Below, one piece after another: positions 7,281 to 14,754 of a stretch of 23,889 nucleotides of DNA; position 1 is the first letter of the stretch, and the number at the start of each line of letters is the position of its first letter. The notes under the pieces are model-generated. The model did no database searches and was not told the DNA's origin. It worked only from the letters and a program-made list of their open reading frames with translations. Source of the stretch: an uncultured Bacteroides sp. (GTDB lineage Bacteria > Bacteroidota > Bacteroidia > Bacteroidales > Bacteroidaceae); assembly GCA_900555635.1 (NCBI GenBank), contig USLU01000080.1, positions 1 through 23,889 on the forward strand. The letters run 5' to 3'. Position numbers and translations under genes: made by a program.

Positions 7281-8561
7281 TTATTTTTTCTTTATTGCTT
7301 TCTTTTCCTTAATAACGTCTTTTATCTGAAATAATGGGAGCTGATTGGCGGCATACGCTGCGGAAGCGGAATCCCACAGAGTATAATATTCTTCGGTAGT
7401 TCTTGAACTTCCATGCCCCATATACCCTTTTAGTATTTGCAAATCAGTTCCTTGTAGAATTGCAAGCGTAGCAAACGTTCTTCGGGAGGAATGATAGGTC
7501 AGATATTTTTCAATTCCGATTTGTTCTGCCAATTCTCTCAATATCTCGTTTATATCTCCCTTTACTTCCAAAAAGATATTATTTTCAAGCTCAACATTAT
7601 TAATATCATTTTCCGTTGCCAATTCTAATATTTTCCCAGCCAACTCAAATACAGGAACGGCTAATTTTCTCTTTTTCCTTGCCCGATTCTTTATTGCCTC
7701 TTTAACAAAGGTATTTTTCTCAAAGTCAATATTTTTCCATTTAATATCTACTACATCGCTTATTCGGAAGCCTGTAAAGCAGGAAAATAAATACATAATC
7801 AAAACTCGATATTCTGGCGTACCAATCTTTATTTTGCGAATAAGTTTATACATTTTATCCAACTCATCAAAATCTAAAAAAGTTCCGTTTGGTTCAAGTT
7901 TGGGAACCACAACATCTCCCCTCCGAAAAGGATTTTCAATTTCAATTCTTTGCCGCTGCTCAATGAAATTTATAACGGCTCTGACGTGTCTTAATCTATT
8001 ATATCGACTTCCTTTGACATCGCCATCTCCCGATTCATTTCCTCTCTTTATTAGGAAATCATCAAAAGCATTAATGAGTTTTGCGTTTATCTCTCGTACC
8101 TTAATTTCTTCTCGAAAGGATTTTAACGCTCGGAGGGTAGTCATATAGGATTTGAAAGTACCTTCGGACATACTCCCCTTCTTTTCTTGCATCACAAGGT
8201 ATTTATTGAAAAAGTGGCAGAAAGAAGCGTTTCTTGATTCATCTACATTCTCGTTTTCAACGATTTTCCTTAACAAGTCAATCGTTATCTCTTCCTCATT
8301 GATAACGGCTTTATTTACAGCTTTTTTTATTCGGCTAAATTCATTGTCAATGATTATAGCCAATTCCGTATTGTATGGGCGTTTATTTTCATTGTCCCAT
8401 TCTTCTTCGGAAAATCGAAACGCTTTGCCTCTTTTTCCAAAAGAAAATTTAACCTCTTTGCCGTTAATTCTTGGAAATCTAATCCATAGAGGCTTTTTGT
8501 CACTCCCTTTTTTATTGTCAGTCTTTAGAAATAAAGTCGGAGTAGGAACATATACGCTCAT
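7281..8561 (-). CDS. Tyrosine recombinase / integrase 1
   Basis: This 426-residue site-specific recombinase has an N-terminal arm-binding region (LWIRFPRINGKEV and following), a SAM-like core-binding domain (about 110-220) and a catalytic domain. The active-site residues are Arg266 in FTGFRISDV, His357-x-x-Arg360 in TYHSSRRTFATL, His383 in GYMGHGSS and a Tyr at 392/393 in EEYYTLW. This is the usual size and layout of Bacteroidales mobile-element integrases. It breaks and rejoins DNA at att sites through a covalent tyrosine link. It follows the second integrase by 55 bases in the same direction, and paired integrases are common in these islands. The two proteins are clearly different in sequence, so this is not a recent duplication. 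The tail is very basic (KEKKAIKKK). Confidence 0.95.
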   Translation of the reverse strand: MSVYVPTPTLFLKTDNKKGSDKKPLWIRFPRINGKEVKFSFGKRGKAFRFSEEEWDNENKRPYNTELAIIIDNEFSRIKKAVNKAVINEEEITIDLLRKIVENENVDESRNASFCHFFNKYLVMQEKKGSMSEGTFKSYMTTLRALKSFREEIKVREINAKLINAFDDFLIKRGNESGDGDVKGSRYNRLRHVRAVINFIEQRQRIEIENPFRRGDVVVPKLEPNGTFLDFDELDKMYKLIRKIKIGTPEYRVLIMYLFSCFTGFRISDVVDIKWKNIDFEKNTFVKEAIKNRARKKRKLAVPVFELAGKILELATENDINNVELENNIFLEVKGDINEILRELAEQIGIEKYLTYHSSRRTFATLAILQGTDLQILKGYMGHGSSRTTEEYYTLWDSASAAYAANQLPLFQIKDVIKEKKAIKKK

Positions 8562-8574
8562 AATAATACAATTT

Positions 8575-8602
8575 TTACGCTAAGATAAATATTTCACGCT
8601 AA
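8575..8602. promoter_or_regulatory. Short direct repeat and possible promoter between the two integrases
   Basis: On the minus strand TTAGCGTGAAATA and TTAGCGTAAAAAT form a two-copy direct repeat 20 bases apart, with TATCTTAG (one mismatch to the -7 box) between them at 8579-8586. This could be a regulated start site for integrase 1. Support is weak. Confidence 0.3.
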
Positions 8603-8616
8603 TCCATTGCTATTTA

Positions 8617-9792
8617 TTAAGAAAACGTATGAATTCCCCTTGCCGATTCTCTTGCTATTGACAAATCGTATTTCAAATATCGCTGGGTCATGTTTACCGA
8701 TTTATGTCCTAAGTATTTTGAGATTTTGTAAATGTCCACTCCATCCACTACAAGTAGGGTCGCAAACGTATGGCGTGAGGAATGGTAGGTAATATGCTTA
8801 TTTATCCCTGCAAGTTTTGAATGTTTACGGAGCGTTTGATTAACGGTCGGCTCCGCATAATTATAGAATACCCTTGTATCGCTATTTAGCAAAGCTCCGT
8901 TCTTTGACCATTCCATTAATATATCACGAGCCATCGGAAACAATGGAGTAATAACATCAGTTTTGGTTTTTATCATCGTTTTTCGGACAATACTATTCTC
9001 AAAGTCTATATCTTTCCAAATCAATGTCATAGCATCGGAGAATCGCAATCCACAAAAGCAAGAGAACTGATACATTTTTAGAATCTGATACTCCTTTGAG
9101 TTTTTGTCGAATTGTTCGGTATATTCTATTAAAGTATTAAGCTCCGTTTTATCCAAATATATTTCTTTTGCTTCGGAGCTGGGAATCTTAAACCATTTGT
9201 AAGGATTGTCAATTGAAAGGTTGCGTTTCTGCATATCCAAAATAACGGTTCTTAGATTTTTATGCTTTGGATTACGTCCACCTGCTGAATTTCCGTTTAC
9301 TTCTCGCATATGGTCATCGAACTTTTCAATAAAAGGCAAGGATATATCTGAAATCCGTATATTTTCTTTGAACTCCTTCAGGACATTGTAAGTAGTCATA
9401 TACACCCGAATAGTCTCTGGGTTAAGACCCTCTTTGCGTTTACGTTCTACAAATTCAAGATAGTAGTCGTATAATGAACCGTTTTCGGGCTTTACTTTTT
9501 TCTTACCTGAATAGAACTCTTTTACCACGTCTATGGTCAATTCCTGCCCTTCTATAAGGATTCTATGTATATAAAGCTCTAATTCCATTACCTTCCGATT
9601 TAAGAGGATTAGCAATGCCTTATCCTTTGGCTCCTTTTTCTTATCATCCCATTGCTCTTTCCGCACATCTAATTGAGCGGATACTTTGGTTTCTTTGATT
9701 CCAACCCGAATACGAATATATATTGGATACTTGCCATTTTTCTTTATGGGCTTATCTTTCCTTATAGAACTTATGATTGAATATTCTGCCAT
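8617..9792 (-). CDS. Tyrosine recombinase / integrase 2
   Basis: This 391-residue recombinase counts from the ATG at 9792; an in-frame TTG two codons earlier is less likely to be the start. It has the N-terminal arm-type fold (YPIYIRIRVGIKETKVSAQL), a SAM-like core-binding domain and a catalytic domain. Counting from the TTG, the residues are Arg252 in FCGLRFSDA, His339-x-x-Arg342 in TYHSSRHTFATL, His365 in KYLGHKS and Tyr374 in TQRYLKYD. All catalytic positions are present, so it is probably active. It is the first gene of a three-gene run with integrase 1 and the small membrane protein. The island boundary is expected close to this gene, but no att site could be assigned. The tRNA-like RNA lies about 270 bases upstream. 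Confidence 0.95.
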   Translation of the reverse strand: MAEYSIISSIRKDKPIKKNGKYPIYIRIRVGIKETKVSAQLDVRKEQWDDKKKEPKDKALLILLNRKVMELELYIHRILIEGQELTIDVVKEFYSGKKKVKPENGSLYDYYLEFVERKRKEGLNPETIRVYMTTYNVLKEFKENIRISDISLPFIEKFDDHMREVNGNSAGGRNPKHKNLRTVILDMQKRNLSIDNPYKWFKIPSSEAKEIYLDKTELNTLIEYTEQFDKNSKEYQILKMYQFSCFCGLRFSDAMTLIWKDIDFENSIVRKTMIKTKTDVITPLFPMARDILMEWSKNGALLNSDTRVFYNYAEPTVNQTLRKHSKLAGINKHITYHSSRHTFATLLVVDGVDIYKISKYLGHKSVNMTQRYLKYDLSIARESARGIHTFS

Positions 9793-9890
9793 TTTCAAAA
9801 CAATTTATTAACTCGCATGGGCTAAGTTAGTTGGCAGCTTGGAGACGGCAAAATATTTTTTGGGAAAGTTTTTATTTCTGAAAAATATAC

Positions 9891-9898
9891 TATCTTTG
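9891..9898 (+). promoter_or_regulatory. -7 box upstream of the tRNA-like RNA
   Basis: TATCTTTG matches TAnnTTTG exactly. A start near 9905 would give a transcript of about 290 bases ending at the 10169-10195 terminator, with the tRNA-like fold at its 3' end. The upstream TTTG element is poor. Confidence 0.5.
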
Positions 9899-10056
9899 CC
9901 ATTAACTCCAAATTGGATTAGCTTAGTTCTTTGTTTTATGTCAGTATCTTTAAGTTGCCCACCGCCTACCTTTTTTCAGTTTGCCTTGGGAACAATATCA
10001 AGTTTCGGCTTTATTGACAACTTAAAAAAATACGATATGGAAAATAATATTTTGCA

Positions 10057-10162
10057 GTGGGTAGGAGCCAACGTGGGTAGTCTCATGCAATTTAAAGAAT
10101 CAGACAAATACATTGAAGGAAATAATCATAGTTGGCAAGGTTCGATTCCTTCCTACCCACCA
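10057..10162 (+). ncRNA. tRNA-like RNA with acceptor stem, T arm and CCA
   Basis: GTGGGTAGG (10057-10065) pairs with CCTACCCAC (10152-10160). After one unpaired A, GCCAAC (10067-10072) pairs with GTTGGC (10131-10136). A T-arm hairpin then follows at once: AAGG, the canonical T loop TTCGATT, then CCTT (10137-10151). Counting A10159 as discriminator, CCA is encoded at 10160-10162. A terminator follows six bases later. A real tRNA would be 73-95 bases with D and anticodon arms. This one has about 104 bases and a 58-base apical region without a normal anticodon arm, so it resembles a tRNA mimic or a heavily altered tRNA. It is not the standard tmRNA, whose ends and tag region are different. Function is unknown. 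It could be charged, processed by RNase P, or serve as an integration target. Confidence 0.6.
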
Positions 10163-10168
10163 CAAAGT

Positions 10169-10195
10169 AAAGCAGACTTTGGTCTGCTTTCTTTT
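10169..10195 (+). terminator. Intrinsic terminator after the tRNA-like RNA
   Basis: AAAGCAGAC pairs with GTCTGCTTT (9 bp, four-base loop), followed by CTTTTT. Confidence 0.85.
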
Positions 10196-10209
10196 TAAGA
10201 AATTACAGG

Positions 10210-10233
10210 GGCGCAAAAGGGGGCGCCGTTTTT
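10210..10233 (+). terminator. Short GC hairpin with T run
   Basis: GGCGC (10210-10214) pairs with GCGCC (10223-10227), followed by GTTTTT. It may be a back-up terminator for the tRNA-like transcript. Confidence 0.45.
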
Positions 10234-10301
10234 CGATATAGAGCAAAGCTTTTAATTTACTGGGTTTTCTCGGAATTAGCAAGGCTCTAAATTTGAATAC
10301 T

Positions 10302-10407
10302 ATAAATCACAAATATCTCATTGTTAAGTATATAGGTAGTTCGCCAGGAACCTCAACTATCACTTTAAAGCCCTTGAAAGTCAAGCACTTTCGAGGGCTT
10401 ATTTTTT
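10302..10407 (+). ncRNA. Probable small RNA of about 105 bases
   Basis: A -7 box TAAATTTG lies at 10288-10295. A hairpin GGTAGTT/AACTATC (10335-10341 with 10355-10361, one G-T pair) follows. Then comes a strong 13-bp terminator stem, AAGCCCTTGAAAG with CTTTCGAGGGCTT (10368-10400, one G-T pair), and six T. No start codon with a credible frame lies in between. Promoter, internal hairpin and terminator within about 110 bases suggest a free-standing RNA, although it could be the leftover leader and tail of a lost gene. Confidence 0.45.
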
Positions 10408-10651
10408 ACGGAGACCGTTTCGGGGACCACTTGAAAATTCGAGAATATTTTCCAATATATCTTTTGATTATTTTTAGGATTCAGTTTACAGCAGAAGCAC
10501 AAATGATTTAAAGTGATTTGCCATTCAAGAATCTCGTAGTCCTTAAGTGCTCTTTCTATTATATGTGATTTATATGAAGAAATATAGATTGAGGGGATTG
10601 TGTACCCCCTCTTCTATGGAAGACCAGCTAAGAGACCATAACTAATGTGGT
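10408..10651. other. Non-coding stretch, one GC hairpin
   Basis: The only structure seen is GAGGGG/CCCCTC at 10591-10611, downstream of the 10652-10969 gene on the minus strand. It has no T run on either side, so it is a weak terminator candidate at best. Confidence 0.4.
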
Positions 10652-10969
10652 TTAATTGGGTGCTATAATTAAGTAGCCTGCCAAATCTTCCGGTTCATCA
10701 TTCTTGGGTGTATCATTAATAATATCCCACACTAATGTTTTACCTACAATTGATTGTATAAAGCTAGCAAGGTTATATATATCCTCTAATTCTAATTTGC
10801 AGTCTATATTCCCAATAAATAGTAATTTACACTCTTTGTTTGCTTCCAGTTTGATAGAGTTACTAATTAATTGGCGAATAACCTCAATAGACAAATCAGA
10901 GAAGTTTAGTGACAAGATTATACTTTCACTATCTCTAATAACCTTAAACTTAAAAGACTTTACTCTCAT
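10652..10969 (-). CDS. Unknown 105-residue protein
   Basis: I do not recognise this protein. It has no signal peptide and no membrane segment. It alternates short predicted strands (FKFKVIRD, IILSLNF, CKLLFIGN) with two helices (LSIEVIRQLISNSIKLE and ELEDIYNLASFIQSIV), which fits a small mixed alpha/beta cytoplasmic fold. Its ATG lies 13 bases after the stop of the DnaB-like helicase gene, so the two are probably co-transcribed. It could be a helicase partner or a mobile-element protein; nothing in the sequence decides this. Confidence 0.6.
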   Translation of the reverse strand: MRVKSFKFKVIRDSESIILSLNFSDLSIEVIRQLISNSIKLEANKECKLLFIGNIDCKLELEDIYNLASFIQSIVGKTLVWDIINDTPKNDEPEDLAGYLIIAPN

Positions 10970-10982
10970 TGTAGTTTTCTTT

Positions 10983-11837
10983 CTAATGGATTATGTTATC
11001 AGCTATGTTATCAAAACGTGCAAATTGACTGGAAAATTTTAATAAAGTATTTCCCGTCTTTCCATTACGATTTTTAGCAACTATGATTTCAGCCATACCG
11101 TGCAAATCATTTTCTTTTTCATCTTGGTATATTTTGTAATATTCGGGACGATGGATAAAGCAAATCATATCTGCATCTTGCTCAATAGTTCTGGATTCTC
11201 GTAGATCACTTAATTGAGGACGTTTTCCCTCAATGCCTTCACGTGATTCTTTACCACGATTTAACTGTGAGAAAGCTATAATAGGAATATTCAATTCTAT
11301 AGCCAATGCTTTGAGCGAACGAGTAATTACGCTAACCTCTTCTTCACGATTACTATAACTCATGCCACTTGTATTCATCAGTTGGAGATAGTCAATGATA
11401 ATTAGCTTAACTTGATGTTCTCGTACAAGGCGAGATGCCTTAGTGCGAAGTTCTTGTATAGATAACGCTGGTGTATCATCCAGAAAGATAGGTGCATCTT
11501 CTATAATTTTTTCTGCATCATCCAATAAGGCTTGTTCTTTCTCACTATACAATTCTGCATGATTTATTTCCACGTTGCTTACATTTGATAAAAAACGATT
11601 CATGAATTGAACAGTGGACATTTCGAGGCTAAAGTAAGCAATAGGGGTTCTATTAAGGATGGCGATATTTCTCACCAAGGATATTGCCAATGCTGTTTTT
11701 CCCATTGCTGGGCGTCCACCAATCACAATTAATTCTCCTTTTTTCCATCCGAATGTAATTTTATCCAATTCAGTGAAACCGGATTGTATGGCTCTCTCAC
11801 CTACATACTCATATTTGAATATACCCAATTTTTTCAT
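10983..11837 (-). CDS. DnaB-type helicase, ATPase domain only
   Basis: This protein of about 284 residues matches the C-terminal RecA-like domain of the replicative helicase DnaB. It has Walker A GGRPAMGKTALA, SLEMS, Walker B LIIIDYLQLM, SQLNRG, LSDLRESRTIEQDAD and VAKNRNGKTG. DnaB normally has about 450-520 residues with an N-terminal domain that contacts primase and the loader. Here the protein starts only some 20 residues before the ATPase fold. The longer TTG start at 11870 overlaps a likely -7 box (TTACTTTG), so the ATG at 11837 is preferred. All ATPase motifs are kept, so it is probably an active stand-alone helicase or ATPase rather than a decayed gene. It is followed closely by the 105-residue unknown protein. 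It is probably accessory to the chromosomal DnaB. Confidence 0.85.
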   Translation of the reverse strand: MKKLGIFKYEYVGERAIQSGFTELDKITFGWKKGELIVIGGRPAMGKTALAISLVRNIAILNRTPIAYFSLEMSTVQFMNRFLSNVSNVEINHAELYSEKEQALLDDAEKIIEDAPIFLDDTPALSIQELRTKASRLVREHQVKLIIIDYLQLMNTSGMSYSNREEEVSVITRSLKALAIELNIPIIAFSQLNRGKESREGIEGKRPQLSDLRESRTIEQDADMICFIHRPEYYKIYQDEKENDLHGMAEIIVAKNRNGKTGNTLLKFSSQFARFDNIADNIIH

Positions 11838-11910
11838 ATTCTTTTTCTTATTTAGTCTTAGTGTGAGCAAAGTAACTAAGACATATACGTCATTTTACGA
11901 CGTAACTCTC

Positions 11911-11949
11911 GAAAAAAAGAAACCGCTACAACTTGACATTATAGCGGTT
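11911..11949 (-). terminator. Intrinsic terminator for the MORN-like gene
   Basis: On the minus strand AACCGCTA pairs with TAGCGGTT (11921-11949), followed by TTTCTTTTTTT. It lies 62 bases after the stop of the 12012 gene. A separate TACGTC/GACGTA inverted pair (11886-11904) sits in the presumed promoter region of the helicase gene. Confidence 0.8.
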
Positions 11950-12011
11950 CTTGTTCGTAGTTAGTATGTAATACTTTGATTTATATTTCATTACATGAGA
12001 ACAAATGTTTT

Positions 12012-13505
12012 TTATTCCACATCATTATTCAAGAAAATATCCAATTTAGCTTCGGAAGTCTCTGCTTTTTTGAATAATTTCTCAATAGGAGTAATTTTCT
12101 TGCTATACCATTTCCTCATTTTGGAACTAACAGTTGCATACTGTTGGAGTATAGCCAACGTCTCGCTCAAGTTTTTACCCTCCAAGCTTAAAGTAAGGTA
12201 TTCAGTTGTTGCAAGATATGCATTGTAAGCATTCTTGTGTATTTTGGGCACATTATCTTTATACCCTTGTTGACCTCTATAATAAGTGTAAGAACATTCC
12301 ACGCATTGTAAGTCGTCAGAAATCTGTTCTACCATTTTTTTCATCATAGATAAAGTATCATACTTCTGCATGAAGTCTCGACTGATTTTATCAATGTATT
12401 CACTTATCAATTTTACCGATTTATAATATTTTCCATCATTTTTTTTAATCCCTCTTTCCGTGTATTCATTGCGTAGACGAATAACATCATCTAATTCTTT
12501 TTTATGCGTTTCGACCGCAGTCTCTAAAGCCGAGGATTTTCCACTACTCTCATATGCTCCTTTTCTACAATATACTACGTCAGGACGAACAAACTCCATT
12601 TCTTTTATATTCATGGAAACTTTTGTAGGGAGAATTTCTTGCAGCTTGTTATATAAAGAATCATACTGAAGTTCTAATAGCTTTTCTTTTCTTAATTGCT
12701 CCACATCATTTCCATTTTGATCTACTATCTTCTTAGAATATACTTCGTTATCTTTATATAAAGATACCTCATAATATTCATTTCCTGCTTCTCTCAGAAC
12801 TTTTATAGATTTGGTTAAAGCACCATTATCATAACATTCTATCACATCTGTGCTTAGGTTCTCTTTTTGTGTGATAGTTTTGCCATCTTCCGCATAAAAC
12901 GAAATGATATTATCATCTAGTTTCTCAATTAATATGCCCGTTTCGCTATATCTGGTATACTGAATTGGAGTTGTTATATTTCCATAGTTTCCCGGTGTCA
13001 CTTGAAGTATTCCTTTGTATTCTATTTGTCCGTTTTGAAACCAGTTTGTGTTATATTGTTTGTCATCTACTAATTTTGCATGGCTTTTTTTTTGCCCTCT
13101 ATTTTTGGCATCCGTGTAGTAGGATGTTTTCTCTATCATTTCATCTTCCTTATATATACATTCTTCCAAAAGATAGTGCCCACTACTTCCCAAATTATAA
13201 TTCTTTTCCACTCCGCTCTTTTTCCCATTTAGATAGTTTGTGGATTTAGAAATATATTTTTCGGGTGTTCCGAAATATTCGATACATAATCCATGTAAAG
13301 CTCCATGATTGTAGTTTGCGGAGATTAGTAACATTCCATTCCTGTCGTATTCCTTATAGGAACCATGTCTTGTTCCAGTACCCGCAATTACAGTAAAAGA
13401 CTCATGTAAACGGGAATTCCCCCAATCCCAATAAGTTTTTTTAGTCACAAGATTCTGCGCACTAGCTATATCAACTGATGATATTATAATGCAAATAAAA
13501 AATAA
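12012..13505 (-). CDS. MORN/YwqK-like secreted protein, 5' end cut off by the transposon
   Basis: The frame contains several MORN-variant repeats in its first half, for example HGSYKEYDRNGMLLISANY, GALHGLCIEYF and NGQIEYKG, similar to YwqK-type proteins. The second half is long, helical and charged and is unassigned. A GTG at 13448 could be taken as the start, but the frame stays open to 13505 and encodes LFFICIIISSVDIASAQ, which is the hydrophobic core and cleavage region of a signal peptide. The expected Met and first few residues are missing because the transposon's inverted repeat begins at 13507, where an in-frame stop follows. The original protein was therefore probably exported. The present gene lacks its own start codon and ribosome site and is probably silent or makes a cytoplasmic form from the GTG. 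Confidence 0.7.
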   Translation of the reverse strand, partial: LFFICIIISSVDIASAQNLVTKKTYWDWGNSRLHESFTVIAGTGTRHGSYKEYDRNGMLLISANYNHGALHGLCIEYFGTPEKYISKSTNYLNGKKSGVEKNYNLGSSGHYLLEECIYKEDEMIEKTSYYTDAKNRGQKKSHAKLVDDKQYNTNWFQNGQIEYKGILQVTPGNYGNITTPIQYTRYSETGILIEKLDDNIISFYAEDGKTITQKENLSTDVIECYDNGALTKSIKVLREAGNEYYEVSLYKDNEVYSKKIVDQNGNDVEQLRKEKLLELQYDSLYNKLQEILPTKVSMNIKEMEFVRPDVVYCRKGAYESSGKSSALETAVETHKKELDDVIRLRNEYTERGIKKNDGKYYKSVKLISEYIDKISRDFMQKYDTLSMMKKMVEQISDDLQCVECSYTYYRGQQGYKDNVPKIHKNAYNAYLATTEYLTLSLEGKNLSETLAILQQYATVSSKMRKWYSKKITPIEKLFKKAETSEAKLDIFLNNDVE

Positions 13506-13506
13506 A

Positions 13507-13529
13507 GGTGATTATTTACGACAATACCC
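13507..13529. repeat. Left terminal inverted repeat of the transposon
   Basis: It is perfectly complementary to 16794-16816 over 23 bases. Confidence 0.95.
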
Positions 13530-13533
13530 TAAC

Positions 13534-13580
13534 TAACTTTGCTAATAATACCGTTCAGAACAAGAGTTTTGGGCGGTATT
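13534..13580 (+). promoter_or_regulatory. Transposase promoter box and leader hairpin
   Basis: TAACTTTG (13534-13541) fits the -7 box. Right after it AATACCG and CAGAAC pair with GTTTTG and CGGTATT (13547-13580, 13 bp with one G-T pair and a four-base loop). Such hairpins near insertion-sequence ends can block translation of transcripts entering from outside. Confidence 0.5.
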
Positions 13581-13661
13581 TCTATATACACAGATAACTG
13601 TTTTCCCAAGCAACTTTTCTCACCAGAGTTATATATAGCAAGAACTATAAACTTTGGTAAG

Positions 13662-14579
13662 ATGAATATCGGTAAATTCAACTCCTTATATGACCTCTTG
13701 GAAGCATTCCCTACGGAGGAAAGCTGCATCAAGTATCTGGAACAGCTACGCTGGGCAAACGGTATTCCCGTTTCTCCTTATGACCCAACGTCCAAAGTAT
13801 ATAACCGTGGCGATGGAATGTACCGTTGTAAAAATACGGGCAAGAACTTTAACGTCAGAATAGGAACGATGTTTGAAGGCTCTAAATTACCATTGAGAAA
13901 ATGGTTCGTGGCTATCTATGAAATAACATCCCGCAAGAAAGGTATTTCATCAATCGAATTATCCAAAAGAATATCCGTGACCTATAAAACTGCGTGGTTT
14001 ATGAATCAGCGTATTCGTGAATGCTTCGGTATCGTCATGGAAGAGAAACTTGACGGAGAAGTAGAACTTGATGAAACTTTCGTGGGCGGTAAGAATAAAA
14101 ATCGGCACTATAACAAGAAAGTAAAGAAATGCCAAGGTAGGAGCTTCAAAGATAAAGTTCCCGTTATGGGTATGCTTCAGCGTGGCGGTAAGGTGGTTTG
14201 TAAAGTAGTCCGTGACACTTCCTATAAATCGTTGACAGTTCCTATTCTCAAAACCGTAAAACGCACGGCAACGTTATTCTCAGATGAGTGGTGTGGATAC
14301 AAAACTGTTAGCAAGTTATACGAGCATTACGTGGTTGACCACGGTCACGGACAATACGTTGATGAAGATGCTTATACTAACAATATCGAAGGTTTTTGGA
14401 GTATTCTGAAACGTGGCTTGACAGGAATATATAACCATACGAGCAAGAAACACCTCCAACGATATGTTAATGAGTTCTGCTTCCGCTATAATACGAGAGA
14501 TTTTGATGATGTTTCACGATTTAATTTGTTACTTTGTAACTCAAATTATCGTATAACTTTTCAAAGTCTGACAAAATGA
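13662..14579 (+). CDS. IS1595-family transposase (DDE, ISXO2-like)
   Basis: This 305-residue transposase counts from the ATG at 13662. The frame is open for 41 more codons upstream, but those overlap the leader hairpin. The catalytic triad is Asp137 in ELDETFVGGK, Asp208 in LFSDEWCGY and Glu243 in NNIEGFWSILKRG, with the FCFRYNTR motif near the C terminus, all typical of IS1595. The usual N-terminal zinc ribbon is degenerate: the first CPxC site reads PVSPYD, and of the second only one Cys remains (YRCKNTG). The DDE core is intact, so the enzyme may still be active if it does not need zinc. The stop overlaps the next gene's ATG (ATGA), suggesting translational coupling. Confidence 0.93.
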   Translation: MNIGKFNSLYDLLEAFPTEESCIKYLEQLRWANGIPVSPYDPTSKVYNRGDGMYRCKNTGKNFNVRIGTMFEGSKLPLRKWFVAIYEITSRKKGISSIELSKRISVTYKTAWFMNQRIRECFGIVMEEKLDGEVELDETFVGGKNKNRHYNKKVKKCQGRSFKDKVPVMGMLQRGGKVVCKVVRDTSYKSLTVPILKTVKRTATLFSDEWCGYKTVSKLYEHYVVDHGHGQYVDEDAYTNNIEGFWSILKRGLTGIYNHTSKKHLQRYVNEFCFRYNTRDFDDVSRFNLLLCNSNYRITFQSLTK

Positions 14580-14746
14580 GTAAAAAGAAACAAGTAACAA
14601 TAGAAGACATGGAAAAGGCAATGGCTATCGAACTTCTACCTGCAAAAGAATTAAAGAAGCAAGCAGAAGTTCCAGTGGATTTTTCTGCTCTTATGCAGAA
14701 GGCTCTGAAATACGATATTAAACCTAAAAAGAAGGGCAATAAATAA
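14576..14746 (+). CDS. 56-residue protein coupled to the transposase
   Basis: This gene begins at the ATG that overlaps the transposase stop (ATGA) and runs MSKKKQVTIEDMEKAMAIEL to a lysine-rich end (KPKKKGNK). It is small, highly charged, mostly helical and without Cys. The overlap strongly suggests translation coupled to the transposase and a role in transposition or its control. I do not recognise a family. It ends nine bases before the convergent membrane gene. Confidence 0.65.
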   Translation: MSKKKQVTIEDMEKAMAIELLPAKELKKQAEVPVDFSALMQKALKYDIKPKKKGNK

Positions 14747-14754
14747 TCCTGCCT

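Noticed and set aside
7834..8583. Plus-strand ORFs opposite integrase 1
   Set aside because: They are shadows of the integrase coding strand, with Ser/Phe/Leu-rich composition typical of antisense frames.
9828..10137. TAGTTGGCA shared at 9828-9836 and 10129-10137 as an att core
   Set aside because: Nine bases in AT-rich DNA is too short, and both copies lie on the same side of the integrase genes.
10057..10162. Ordinary tRNA or tmRNA
   Set aside because: No D or anticodon arm fits, and the length is about 104 bases. The tmRNA 5' consensus and tag reading frame are absent.
9839..10198. 119-codon plus-strand ORF
   Set aside because: It runs through the promoter box, the tRNA-like fold and the terminator stem. 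Its protein has no family look and no ribosome site at the start.
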